From positions 160,270 to 224,269 of the forward strand of contig NZ_JAJSBI010000016.1 in NCBI RefSeq assembly GCF_021261325.1: a DNA stretch of 64,000 nucleotides, in the 5' to 3' direction. Shown here in pieces: positions 49,906 through 58,170 of the stretch (its first letter is position 1; each line of letters opens with the position of its first letter). The stretch comes from Streptomyces guryensis (GTDB lineage Bacteria; Actinomycetota; Actinomycetes; Streptomycetales; Streptomycetaceae). The position numbers and the translations under genes are program-made. Below the pieces are notes generated by a model. That model saw nothing but the letters and a program-made list of their open reading frames with translations, was not told where the DNA came from and did not search any database.

Positions 49906-50008
49906 GCAGTCTCATAACCGCCGATCCAGCGGAGCGCAAGGGCGCCTTACCGGCCATCCGGCCCGGTCCGGTTCGTATGCGGAACTTCCGTCCGGTTAGG
50001 CTCATGAC

Positions 50009-51238
50009 ATGCATGCCTGGCCCGCTTCCGAGGTCCCCGCCCTGCCTGGTCAGGGCCGCGACCTGAGGATCCACGACACCGCGACCGGCGGTCTGGTCTC
50101 CCTCGACCCCGGTCCCGTCGCCCGTATCTACGTCTGCGGCATCACGCCGTACGACGCGACCCACATGGGTCACGCGGCGACCTACAACGCGTTCGACCTC
50201 GTTCAGCGCGTGTGGCTCGACACCAAGCGGCAGGTTCAGTACGTCCAGAACGTCACCGACGTGGACGATCCGCTGCTCGAGCGGGCGCACCGTGACGGCG
50301 TCGACTGGGTCGCCCTCGCCGAGCAGGAGACGGCCCTCTTCCGCGAGGACATGACCGCCCTGCGGATGCTGCCGCCGCAGCACTACATAGGCGCCGTCGA
50401 GGCGATACCCGGCATCGTGCCGCTCGTCGAGCGGCTGCGGGACGCGGGCGCCGCCTACGAACTCGACGGCGACGTCTACTTCTCCGTCGAGTCCGACCCC
50501 AACTTCGGCAAGGTGTCCGGCCTCGACGCGGCCGCCATGCGGCTGCTGTCCGCCGAGCGCGGCGGCGACCCGGACCGTCCGGGCAAGAAGAACCCCCTCG
50601 ACCCGATGCTGTGGATGGCGGCCCGTGAGGGCGAGCCCAGCTGGGACGGTGCTTCGCTCGGCCGTGGCCGGCCCGGCTGGCACATCGAGTGCGTCGCCAT
50701 CGCCCTGGACCACCTCGGCATGACCTTCGACGTCCAGGGCGGCGGCTCCGACCTGGCCTTCCCGCACCACGAGATGGGCGCCTCGCACGCCCAGGTGCTG
50801 ACCGGCGAGTTCCCCATGGCCAAGGCGTACGTCCACGCCGGCATGGTCGCCCTCGACGGCGAGAAGATGTCCAAGTCCAAGGGCAACCTGGTCTTCGTGT
50901 CCAGGCTGCGGCGCGACGGGGTGGACCCGGCGGCTATCCGGCTGGCGCTGCTCGCCCACCACTACCGCTCCGACTGGGAGTGGACCGACCAGGTCCTCCA
51001 GGACGCCGTGTCCCGGCTCGGGCGCTGGCGTGCCGCCGTGTCCCGGCCCGACGGACCGCCCGCCGAGGCGCTGGTCGAGGAGATCCGCGAGGCCCTCGCG
51101 AACGACCTGGACGCCCCGGCCGCACTCGCCGCGGTCGACCGCTGGGCCGCACTGCAGGACGCCGACGGCGGTACGGACATCGGCGCACCCGGTGTCGTCT
51201 CGCGGGCCGTGGACGCGCTGCTGGGCGTCGCCCTGTAG
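50009..51238 (+). CDS. mshC: Cysteine:glucosaminyl-inositol ligase (mycothiol biosynthesis)
   Basis: A 409-residue class I tRNA-synthetase-like enzyme that activates cysteine with ATP and joins it to GlcN-Ins, the third step of mycothiol synthesis. It has the HIGH-like motif (YVCGITPYDATHMGHAATY), zinc ligands C in CGIT and GWHIECVA and the HHE in AFPHHEMGASHAQV, and a KMSKS loop EKMSKSKGN. It lacks the anticodon-binding C-terminal domain of cysteinyl-tRNA synthetase, as expected for MshC. The ATG is 6 bases after TAGGCT (49997-50002), suggesting a leaderless transcript. A strong terminator follows. Confidence 0.97.
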   Translation: MHAWPASEVPALPGQGRDLRIHDTATGGLVSLDPGPVARIYVCGITPYDATHMGHAATYNAFDLVQRVWLDTKRQVQYVQNVTDVDDPLLERAHRDGVDWVALAEQETALFREDMTALRMLPPQHYIGAVEAIPGIVPLVERLRDAGAAYELDGDVYFSVESDPNFGKVSGLDAAAMRLLSAERGGDPDRPGKKNPLDPMLWMAAREGEPSWDGASLGRGRPGWHIECVAIALDHLGMTFDVQGGGSDLAFPHHEMGASHAQVLTGEFPMAKAYVHAGMVALDGEKMSKSKGNLVFVSRLRRDGVDPAAIRLALLAHHYRSDWEWTDQVLQDAVSRLGRWRAAVSRPDGPPAEALVEEIREALANDLDAPAALAAVDRWAALQDADGGTDIGAPGVVSRAVDALLGVAL

Positions 51239-51273
51239 CCGCAGCCGCAGCCGCCACGTCACAGCACGGGAAA

Positions 51274-51303
51274 GGGGCGCTTCCTCCGTGGAGGAAGCGC
51301 CCC
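51274..51303. terminator. Bidirectional terminator between mshC and the Gln-rich gene
   Basis: A perfect 13-bp stem (arms 51274-51286 and 51291-51303, loop CGTG). On the minus strand it is followed by TTTCCC. It serves the convergent mshC and Gln-rich genes. Confidence 0.9.
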
Positions 51304-51322
51304 TCGTGTCATCCGGCGCCGG

Positions 51323-51922
51323 TCAGATCCTGCGCACCTGGATGCTGCGCAGGACGTTCGGAGAGCCCGAGTCCCAGATGCCGACCACCTGGTGGCCGAA
51401 GGCGAATGCCTCCTGGACCTGGTCATGGGTCTGGGGGTTCGGGTTGGCGAAGATCCTGAACTGGCCCTGGATGCGCAGGGCGATCAGGCTGGGCTGGCCC
51501 GGCAGGGGCTGCACGACGTCGATGTAGCCGTCCGCGATGCCGGCCTGCAGCACCTGCTGCTGGACCTGCTGCTGAACGTGCTGCACGGCGACCTGGGCGA
51601 TCTGGTGGAGCTGCTGCTGCACCTGCTGCTCGTGCTGCTGCACCTGCTGCTCGTGCTGTTGCTGCTGACCGTAGCCCTGGTGCTGGCCGAGCTGCTGGAG
51701 CAACTGCTGGAAGGGCTGCTGCTGACCGAGCTGCTGGAGCTGTTCCAGCGAGCCCACGCCCATGCCCATGCCCATACCCATGCCCGTACCCATGGGCTGC
51801 TGCTGGCCGTAGCCCTGCTGCTGTCCGAACGGCTGCTGCTGGTACTGCTGGTAGGGCGACGTGCTGGGGAACTGCTGGCCCTGCTGTTGTCCCGGTTGGC
51901 TCATCTGCGGGGTGGTGCTCAT
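51323..51922 (-). CDS. Glutamine-rich low-complexity protein
   Basis: A 199-residue protein. Residues 1-130 are Gln/Gly/Met/Pro-rich with poly-Gln runs, a GMGMGMGMG stretch near residue 50 and helical Q-rich segments (LQQLGQQQPFQQLLQQLG, EQQVQQHEQQVQQQLHQIA). The last 70 residues look like a folded domain: ADGYIDVVQPLPGQPSLIAL, FRIFANPNPQTHDQVQEAFA, VVGIWDSGSPNVLRSIQVRR. There is no signal peptide. Such composition is prion-like and may drive phase separation or coiled-coil assembly. It lies 34 bp after the S8 peptidase gene on the same strand and is probably co-transcribed. Function unknown. Confidence 0.85.
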   Translation of the reverse strand: MSTTPQMSQPGQQQGQQFPSTSPYQQYQQQPFGQQQGYGQQQPMGTGMGMGMGMGVGSLEQLQQLGQQQPFQQLLQQLGQHQGYGQQQQHEQQVQQHEQQVQQQLHQIAQVAVQHVQQQVQQQVLQAGIADGYIDVVQPLPGQPSLIALRIQGQFRIFANPNPQTHDQVQEAFAFGHQVVGIWDSGSPNVLRSIQVRRI

Positions 51923-51956
51923 GCGGGTGTCACCTTCCCTTGATGGTTGGGATTCG

Positions 51957-53678
51957 TCAGCCCGTGACGACCAGGCCGACGATCTCGTCGTCCGAGAACC
52001 ACACTCGGACGTCGGGCCGTCCCCCCGCGAAGGCGGAGTGCACCGCCTGGCGGACTTCCGGGGACGGGTGGTTGAGGTTCCGCCAGGCGCCGGCCACGAA
52101 CAGCCTCAGCCTGGGCGGGAGTTCACGGGGATACGGCAGCAGCTCGTCCCAGTACCGTTCGGCCTGGCCCGAGCCGACCGCCTGCGGCAGCAGACGGGTG
52201 ACCGCCGCCTTGATGTCGGGCCGGTTGCCGATGCGCTGCGAGGCGGGCCGGCCCGGAGCGTCCTGCTGCGGGGAACCCGTGGCCCGCAGCACGGAACGCG
52301 CACGCTCCGGGGACATCGGTTGCTGGGCGGCCGCCTTGAGCATCCCTTGCAGCGCGGCCAGCGCGCCCACCACCACCGGGGAGGCGGAGGAGGTCCCGGA
52401 GAACGTGTCCGTGTACCAGGCGATCTCCTCGGGCCCGCCCTGCAGATCGCCGGGCTTGTCCCAGAAGCCGCCGGTGGTCGTGACCTCGCGTCCCCAGCCC
52501 TGGGCGTCCAGCCGGGCGCCGTAGTTGGAGAACGCGAGCCTGGAGCGGTCCGGGCCGTGGTCGCGGCCGTGCGTGCCGGGCGGCGGTGCGCCCGCGCCGA
52601 CCAGGACGGCACCGGAGGACTGGTTGGAGGGGTTGAACGGGTTGCGCCACCACTCGGGGAAGTCGTCCGGGCGGCGCTCGTAGACCGCGTCGTCCAGCGA
52701 CTCCCCGCCGTTGCCGGCCGCCTCCACGACGAGGACGCCCTTGGCGGTGGCGTACCGGATGGCCGCGTAGTCGTCCGGCCACCACTCGATCGCGACATAG
52801 CCGCGCTGGTCGTCGCGCTCGGCGTACTCGAACCGCGGTCCGGGGCGGTGCAGTTCGATCAGTACGACGTCGCCGGGGCCGAGCCGGTCGGCCGCCGCGT
52901 GGATCGCGGCCGCCGTGCCGATGCCCTGGAAGGACGCGGCCGCGGTCACCGCCTCGGGCACGATGCCGTTGACCCCGAACTCGTTTCGGTCGCCGCCGAT
53001 CACGCCGATCACGGCCGTGCCGTGGTTACGCCAGGCGAGATCGGTCAGCGGGGTGCCGACCACGACGCCGGCCAGCTTGGCGGCCAGGTCCTCATGGCCC
53101 AACTGCCAGGCGCCCTCGACATCGATGACCGTCACCCCCTGACCCGACCCACCAGGGCGCTGCCAGGCCCAGTGGGCGTCTATCCCCTCCGGCGCGGGGC
53201 GCAGATAGCCCTGCCTGCTGCTGAAGTCGGGGGTGACCGGCGCCCCTTCCTTCAGCCGGCCGCTCTCCTCGGCCAGGGACGCAGGTACGGCACCGGGCTT
53301 GATGTACGCCGTCTCGACACCCGGCAGCGCGGCGATCCGCGAGCGCAGCTCCTCGGCGCGGCTCTCGCCGCCGCGCACCCGGTAGAACATCGCGAGGTCG
53401 GGCACGTTGCCGTCGCTCGGGGCGGCGGACTGCTGCAGTCGCTCCTCGCTTCCGAACAGCGGCTCTAGGACCAGCTGTTCATCGCTGAGGAACATGTTGA
53501 GAGCGGAGACGTCGGCTCCCGTTGCCGAGCGGACACCCTCGGCCTGGGCACGCAACCGGGCCTCGGGACGGGCAACGACGATCAGTTCCCGCTCGGCTCC
53601 TCGATAGGTGAATCCCGCTCCGTCGGGCCCCGGCCCGGACGTTCCCGGCCCTTGCGCCGGCTGTACCTGGTCGCTCAT
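51957..53678 (-). CDS. S8-family serine peptidase without secretion signal
   Basis: A 573-residue subtilisin-family protein. The triad is intact: Asp in GVTVIDVEGAW, His in NHGTAVIGVIGG and Ser in FSGTSSASPVVVG; the oxyanion Asn is likely in VVEAAGNGGES. Residues 1-180 are a family-specific N-terminal part (LSDEQLVLEPLFGSEERLQQ, LPGVETAYIKPGAVP), and the last 90 residues form an extra helical domain. No signal peptide or membrane helix is visible, so it should be cytoplasmic, which is uncommon for Streptomyces S8 enzymes. The ATG at 53678 with AAGGGAG upstream is preferred over upstream in-frame starts. The Gln-rich gene follows in the same transcript. Confidence 0.88.
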   Translation of the reverse strand: MSDQVQPAQGPGTSGPGPDGAGFTYRGAERELIVVARPEARLRAQAEGVRSATGADVSALNMFLSDEQLVLEPLFGSEERLQQSAAPSDGNVPDLAMFYRVRGGESRAEELRSRIAALPGVETAYIKPGAVPASLAEESGRLKEGAPVTPDFSSRQGYLRPAPEGIDAHWAWQRPGGSGQGVTVIDVEGAWQLGHEDLAAKLAGVVVGTPLTDLAWRNHGTAVIGVIGGDRNEFGVNGIVPEAVTAAASFQGIGTAAAIHAAADRLGPGDVVLIELHRPGPRFEYAERDDQRGYVAIEWWPDDYAAIRYATAKGVLVVEAAGNGGESLDDAVYERRPDDFPEWWRNPFNPSNQSSGAVLVGAGAPPPGTHGRDHGPDRSRLAFSNYGARLDAQGWGREVTTTGGFWDKPGDLQGGPEEIAWYTDTFSGTSSASPVVVGALAALQGMLKAAAQQPMSPERARSVLRATGSPQQDAPGRPASQRIGNRPDIKAAVTRLLPQAVGSGQAERYWDELLPYPRELPPRLRLFVAGAWRNLNHPSPEVRQAVHSAFAGGRPDVRVWFSDDEIVGLVVTG

Positions 53679-53885
53679 CGGTACCGCTCCCTTCGGTCCG
53701 TGCGGGTGCGCCATCGCTGCACAACCAACCACGCCCTCGGCGGTCCGTCCACCCCGTCTTCACCAACTCGGTTTGAAAACAAGTTGAATTGGGTAGCGTG
53801 TGCAATCCGTCCTGAAACAGTGGTCACGTAGCAAACCGGCCAAAGACTGCGGAGTTGCCAGTCATGGGATGGGGTTCCAGAACGC

Positions 53886-53919
53886 AAAGAGGGCGGTGCG
53901 CAAGCTGCGCACCGCCCTC
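53886..53919 (-). terminator. Terminator of the PAC2 gene
   Basis: A perfect 13-bp stem (arms 53889-53901 and 53907-53919) lies 16 bp after the PAC2 stop on the minus strand and is followed there by TTTGCG. Confidence 0.88.
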
Positions 53920-53934
53920 ACCCGGTCGACCAGG

Positions 53935-54915
53935 CTATTCCTCCGACGACTCCTCGTCGTCCCCGCCCGCCTTCGGTGGCTTCGGCGGCTTCGTACGGCC
54001 GCTGGGGTTGTCCCGCAGGTACGAGGTGCTGTCGCTGCCGTCCGCGGTCGCGTGTCCGCCGCTCGACGGACCTCCGCCGTCCCGGCGCCGCAGGTAGCGC
54101 TCGAACTCGCGGGCGATCGCCTCGCCCGACGCCTCCGGCAGCTCCGCGGTGTCCCGGGCCTCCTCCAGCGTCTGGACGTACTCCGCGACCTCGCTGTCCT
54201 CGGCGGCCAGCTGGTCCACGCCGACCTGCCAGGCGCGCGCGTCCTCGGGCAGTTCGCCCAGCGGGATGCGCACGTCGATCAGGTCCTCCAGACGGTTGAG
54301 CAGGGCCAGCGTCGCCTTCGGGTTGGGCGGCTGCGACACGTAGTGCGGCACGGCCGCCCACAGCGACACCGCCGGCACGCCCGCGTGCGTACAGGCCTCC
54401 TGCAGGACGCCGACGATGCCCGTCGGGCCCTCGTACTTGGTCTCCTCCAGGTCCATGCGCTGCGCCAGGTCCGAGTCGGACGTGGTGCCGCTGATCGGGA
54501 CCGGCCGGGTGTGCGGGGTGTCGCCCAGCAGGGCGCCCAGCACCACCACCAGTTCCACACCCAGTTCGTGCGCGAAGCCCAGCAGCTCGTTGCAGAACGA
54601 GCGCCACCGCATCGACGGTTCGATACCTCGGACAAGTACGAGATCACGCGGCTTCTCGCCGCCGACCCGGACCACCGACAACCTTGTCGTCGGCCACGTG
54701 ATCTTGCGCACGCCGCCGTCCATCCACACCGTGGGGCGGTTCACCTGGAAGTCGTAGTAGTCCTCGGCGTCCAGCGCCGCGAACACCTCGCCCTTCCACT
54801 CCCTGTCCAGATGCGCGACCGCGGTGGAGGCGGCGTCGCCGGCATCGTTCCAGCCCTCGAACGCGGCCACCATGACCGGGTCGATCAGCTCGGGAACCCC
54901 CTCGAGCTCGATCAC
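53935..54915 (-). CDS. PAC2 family protein
   Basis: A 326-residue PAC2 (proteasome assembly chaperone-like) family protein. Key segments are VIELEGVPELIDPVMVAAFE, FEGWNDAGDAASTAVAHL, LVVVLGALLGDTPHTRPVPI, and YEGPTGIVGVLQEACTHAGV with AVSLWAAVPHYVSQPPNPK. In actinobacteria these proteins are widespread, but a direct role in proteasome assembly is not proven. The C-terminal 45 residues are disordered and acidic. The GTG at 54915 is chosen because AAGGAGG lies 6 bases upstream; the frame is open further. A terminator follows. Confidence 0.92.
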   Translation of the reverse strand: MIELEGVPELIDPVMVAAFEGWNDAGDAASTAVAHLDREWKGEVFAALDAEDYYDFQVNRPTVWMDGGVRKITWPTTRLSVVRVGGEKPRDLVLVRGIEPSMRWRSFCNELLGFAHELGVELVVVLGALLGDTPHTRPVPISGTTSDSDLAQRMDLEETKYEGPTGIVGVLQEACTHAGVPAVSLWAAVPHYVSQPPNPKATLALLNRLEDLIDVRIPLGELPEDARAWQVGVDQLAAEDSEVAEYVQTLEEARDTAELPEASGEAIAREFERYLRRRDGGGPSSGGHATADGSDSTSYLRDNPSGRTKPPKPPKAGGDDEESSEE

Positions 54916-55080
54916 CCAGGCCTCCTTCCGACGTGCCCTCGCTTGACCACCCAACCTTACGGCGTGCGGCGGGGGCGCCCGCAGCCCCCTTGCACGGGGG
55001 AGTGAACGGATCACTGCCCCGTCCGGGGCCCTCGGACACCCATGATCACCAGAGCTGGGCCCCCCGCGCCCGACGCCCGC

Positions 55081-55752
55081 TCAGAGCGTGGAGCGAAGCC
55101 ACTGCTCCACGCTCGCGACGTGCACCGTCGCCCAGGACCGCGCGGCCTCCGCGTCCCGGTCGCGCAGGGCGGCCAGGATCGCGCGGTGTTCGTGCAGGGT
55201 GCGGCTGACCGCGTCCTCCTGGGTGAGACCGCGCCAGATGCGGGCCCGGGTGGTCGGCCCCGACAGGCCGTCCAGCAGCGAGCAGAGCACCGAATTGCCG
55301 GAACTCTGCACGATGCCCCGGTGGAAGTCCAGGTCACAGGCGACCAGCTCCTCCACCGACGGAGCATTCCCCAGCTTCTCCAACTGGGCCGAGAGAGCGT
55401 CCAGTTGCTGCTCGCTGATCCTGGAGGCGGCCATCGCCGTGGCGGCCGGCTCCAGGATGCGGCGCACCGCCAGGAACTCCAGCACGGTGTCGTCGCGGTG
55501 GAAGTCGACGACGAAGCTCAGCGCCTCCAGCAGCAGCTGCGGGTCCAGACTGGTCACATACGTACCGTCGCCCTGCCGCACGTCCAGGATCCGGATCAGC
55601 GACAGGGCGCGCACTGCCTCCCGCAGGGAGTTGCGGGACAGCCCCAGCTCGGCGGCCAGCTCGCTCTCCTTCGGCAGCCGGTCGCCGGGGCGCAGCGCGC
55701 CGGAGACGATCATTCCCTTGATCTTCTCGATCGCCTCGTCGGTGACTGCCAT
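55081..55752 (-). CDS. FadR-subfamily GntR transcriptional regulator
   Basis: A 223-residue regulator with an N-terminal winged helix (LPKESELAAELGLSRNSLRE) and a C-terminal FCD domain with metal-binding-type residues (ACDLDFHRGIVQSSGN, TLHEHRAILAALRDRDAEAA). It probably controls itself: a perfect palindrome AGACATC-C-GATGTCT lies 33 bp upstream of the ATG. The ligand is likely a sugar acid or similar carboxylate, by family. GGGAGG precedes the start. Its stop codon is directly overlapped by a hairpin. It lies between the PAC2 gene and the mtnA relic, and no obvious target gene remains next to it. Confidence 0.92.
   Translation of the reverse strand: MAVTDEAIEKIKGMIVSGALRPGDRLPKESELAAELGLSRNSLREAVRALSLIRILDVRQGDGTYVTSLDPQLLLEALSFVVDFHRDDTVLEFLAVRRILEPAATAMAASRISEQQLDALSAQLEKLGNAPSVEELVACDLDFHRGIVQSSGNSVLCSLLDGLSGPTTRARIWRGLTQEDAVSRTLHEHRAILAALRDRDAEAARSWATVHVASVEQWLRSTL
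55084..55114 (-). terminator. Hairpin overlapping the 3' end of the FadR-type gene
   Basis: A perfect 11-bp stem (GAGCGTGGAGC at 55084-55094 and GCTCCACGCTC at 55104-55114) is wholly inside the last codons of the gene, next to the stop. It probably ends or stabilises the transcript while also encoding VEQWLRSTL. Confidence 0.6.
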
Positions 55753-55764
55753 GGGCGGCCTCCC

Positions 55765-55800
55765 TGTCGTTCAGATCTGTCGTTCAGACATCCGATGTCT
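55765..55800 (-). promoter_or_regulatory. Palindromic operator and direct repeats before the FadR-type gene
   Basis: A perfect 15-bp palindrome AGACATCCGATGTCT is at 55786-55800, the form bound by many FadR-group GntR proteins (core ACATC-N-GATGT). It overlaps the second copy of an 11-bp direct repeat TGTCGTTCAGA (55765-55775 and 55778-55788). The position upstream of the regulator start suggests autoregulation. Confidence 0.72.
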
Positions 55801-55908
55801 TAGGTCATTATGGGGGTTCAGCGAGCTGATCGGGGAGCCGAATGCTCAGCTCAGGGGCGTTCGGCGCGTACGAGGCCCGCGGGGCGGGGGTACCGGTGGT
55901 GCGCGTAG

Positions 55909-56347
55909 TCACCCGGCAGCCGGCCGGAAGCCACTTCCAGACCCCCCCCGCTCCGTCACCTGCGCCGTCACCAGCCACCCCGGCGCCACATCGAACACCG
56001 GGTTGTGGCCCCGCGACTCGACGGGCGCCGTCCGTATACCGCATACCGCCCCACTCCAACACCTCGGCCTCGCCGTGGAGTTCGATGTGGATGTCGTCGC
56101 CGGTCCTGGTGGCCAGATCGAGCGTGGTCGTGGGGGCCGCCACCAGGAAGGGGATGCCGGCGTCGGCGCAGGCCAGGGCGACACCCACGGTGCCGACCTT
56201 GTTCGCGGTGTCGCCGTTCGCGGCGATGCGGTCCGCGCCGACGATCGCGCACCGCCCGCCAGCCGAGCCCCGACGCGCCGCCGTCGTCCACGGCGAACGC
56301 CTCGCGCAGCGCGCGAGATTCTCGGGACTGGCCTGATCACTGTTCAC
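55909..56347 (-). pseudogene. Remnant of methylthioribose-1-phosphate isomerase (mtnA)
   Basis: One frame encodes CAIVGADRIAANGDTANKVG, then ACADAGIPFLVAAPTTTLDL and LHGEAEVLEWGGMR, the conserved C-terminal third of MtnA with its catalytic Asp in GADRIAANGDTANK. After this the homology continues only in a different frame (TAPVESRGHNPVFDVAPGWL, VTAQVTERG), so there is a frameshift near 56025-56040. The N-terminal two thirds of the enzyme, including the other catalytic Cys, are absent. The gene is therefore both truncated and frameshifted. A functional copy is expected elsewhere in the genome. Confidence 0.85.
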
Positions 56348-56387
56348 GCGCCCATGAAAGCACCCGGTACCGACAACCGAGCATGCG

Positions 56388-56422
56388 AAAAGGGGCGGCT
56401 CCGTCGGCGCGGAGTCGCCCCT
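56388..56422 (-). terminator. Terminator of the glpFKD operon
   Basis: A 13-bp stem with one G-T pair (arms 56391-56403 and 56410-56422) is about 80 bp after the glpD stop on the minus strand and is followed there by TTTTCGC. Confidence 0.85.
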
Positions 56423-56502
56423 CTCGCGGATCCGGCCCCCTAGGGGAAAGGGGCCGTTCCCCGATCGTGCCGGCCCTGGTCAGGGAAGGGGCCGACGCGA
56501 GG

Positions 56503-58119
56503 TCACTTCTTGTCGAGCAGGTCCTGCACCTTGGCGCGGACGTCGTCCGTGGCCAGACCGCGGATCGTCAGCGTCGTACGGCGGCGCAGCACGTCGTCCT
56601 GCGTCTCGGCCCACTCGTTGTCGCGGGCGTACACCACCTGCGCCCAGATCTCCGGGGCGTCCGGGTGGACGCGCTCGGCCAGCTCCGGGTTCTCGTTGGC
56701 GAGACGGGCGATGTCGAAGGACAGCGACCCGTAGTGCGTCGCCAGGTGCCTCGCCGTGTCGGCGGCCATACGCGGGCCGGGCGCCGGGTTGTCGACCAGC
56801 AGTCGGTGCGCGACCGCACGCGGGTTGGCGACACCCGGCAGCGGCAGCTTCTTCGGCAGCGAGGAGATGGGCTCGAAGTCGTCACCCAGCGGAGCGCCCG
56901 GCAGCGCCTCCAGCTTCTGCATCACCGTACGGCCGATGTGCCGGAAGGTGGTCCACTTGCCGCCCGCGACGGACAGCATGCCGCCCCTGCCCTCGGTCAC
57001 CACGGTCTCGCGCTTGGCCTTCGCCGTGTCACCGGGGCCGCCCGGCAGCACCCGCAGACCCGCGAAGGAGTACGTGATCAGGTCACGGCTCAGCTGCTGG
57101 TCCCGGACCGAGAACGCGGCCTCGTCCAGGATCTGGGATATGTCCTTCTCGGTGACCGAGACGTCCGCCGGGTCGCCCTCGAACTCCTCGTCGGTCGTAC
57201 CGAGAAGCAGCATGTCCTCCCAGGGGAGGGCGAAGGTGATGCGGTACTTGTCGATCGGGGTGGCCAGCGCGGCCTTCCACGGGGAGGTCCGCTTCAGGAC
57301 CAGATGCGCGCCCTTCGACAGACGGATCGACGGCGCGGCATTCGGGTCCTCCATGCGACGCAGGTGATCGACCCACGGGCCGGTCGCGTTCAGCACCAGT
57401 CGGGCGTTGACACCGAACTCGTCACCCGTCGTACGGTCCTTCAGGTCGGCGCCGGTCACCCGGCCCTTGGTGAACCGGAGCCCGGTCACCTCGGCGTGGT
57501 TCAGGACGACGGCGCCTGCCTCGACGGCCGCGCGGACCGTCATCAGCGCCATACGCGCGTCGTTCATCTGGTCGTCGCCGTAGACGGCGACGGCCTTGAG
57601 GTTGTCGGTGCGCAGTTCGGGCACGTCCTGCGCCGCCTTCGCGGGGGACAGGAGGTGGCCGACGCCGTCACCGAACGCGGAGAGCGCGGAGTAGGCGAAG
57701 ACGCCCGCCCCGAGCTTCGCAGCGCCGTGCGGCCCGCCCTTGTACACGGGGAGGTAGAACGTGAGCGGGTTCGCCAGGTGGGGGGCCACCTGACGGGACA
57801 CCGCACGGCGCTCGAAGTGGTTCTCCGCCACCAGCTTCACCGCGCCGGTCTGCAGATAGCGCAGACCGCCGTGGAGCAGCTTGGAGGAGGCGGAAGAGGT
57901 GGCGCCGGCGAAGTCGCCGGCGTCGACCAGCGCCACCCTGAGGCCGGACTGCGCGGCGTGCCAGGCGGTGGAGATGCCCAGGATGCCGCCGCCGATCACG
58001 AGGAGGTCGTACGACGCCTTGGCGAGTTGCTCCCGGGTCTCGGCCCGGCTCGGGTTGGAGCCGGAGGCCGGGCGCGTACCCAGGGCAGGCACGGACTGCA
58101 GGGTGGACTGACTGGTCAT
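56503..58119 (-). CDS. glpD: Glycerol-3-phosphate dehydrogenase (FAD-dependent)
   Basis: A 538-residue membrane-associated flavoenzyme that oxidises glycerol-3-phosphate to dihydroxyacetone phosphate and passes electrons to the quinone pool. The FAD site is YDLLVIGGGILGISTAWHAA; other family segments are ATSSASSKLLHGGLRYLQTG, VVLNHAEVTGLRF and LSVAGGKWTTFRHIGRTVMQ. The length is standard for the aerobic enzyme. It is the last gene of the glpF-glpK-glpD operon, 51 bp after glpK, with a small hairpin in the gap that may lower its expression. The Shine-Dalgarno sequence (GAGGAG) is rather far from the ATG. Confidence 0.97.
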   Translation of the reverse strand: MTSQSTLQSVPALGTRPASGSNPSRAETREQLAKASYDLLVIGGGILGISTAWHAAQSGLRVALVDAGDFAGATSSASSKLLHGGLRYLQTGAVKLVAENHFERRAVSRQVAPHLANPLTFYLPVYKGGPHGAAKLGAGVFAYSALSAFGDGVGHLLSPAKAAQDVPELRTDNLKAVAVYGDDQMNDARMALMTVRAAVEAGAVVLNHAEVTGLRFTKGRVTGADLKDRTTGDEFGVNARLVLNATGPWVDHLRRMEDPNAAPSIRLSKGAHLVLKRTSPWKAALATPIDKYRITFALPWEDMLLLGTTDEEFEGDPADVSVTEKDISQILDEAAFSVRDQQLSRDLITYSFAGLRVLPGGPGDTAKAKRETVVTEGRGGMLSVAGGKWTTFRHIGRTVMQKLEALPGAPLGDDFEPISSLPKKLPLPGVANPRAVAHRLLVDNPAPGPRMAADTARHLATHYGSLSFDIARLANENPELAERVHPDAPEIWAQVVYARDNEWAETQDDVLRRRTTLTIRGLATDDVRAKVQDLLDKK

Positions 58120-58148
58120 TTCGGGTTCTTACTCCTCATCAGAGCGTG

Positions 58149-58170
58149 CGAGAGCCGTCAGGAGCTCTCG
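58149..58170 (-). other. Hairpin between glpK and glpD
   Basis: A 7-bp inverted repeat (CGAGAGC at 58149-58155, GCTCTCG at 58164-58170) immediately follows the glpK stop. It may slow RNase or partly stop transcription, giving unequal amounts of GlpK and GlpD. Confidence 0.5.
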
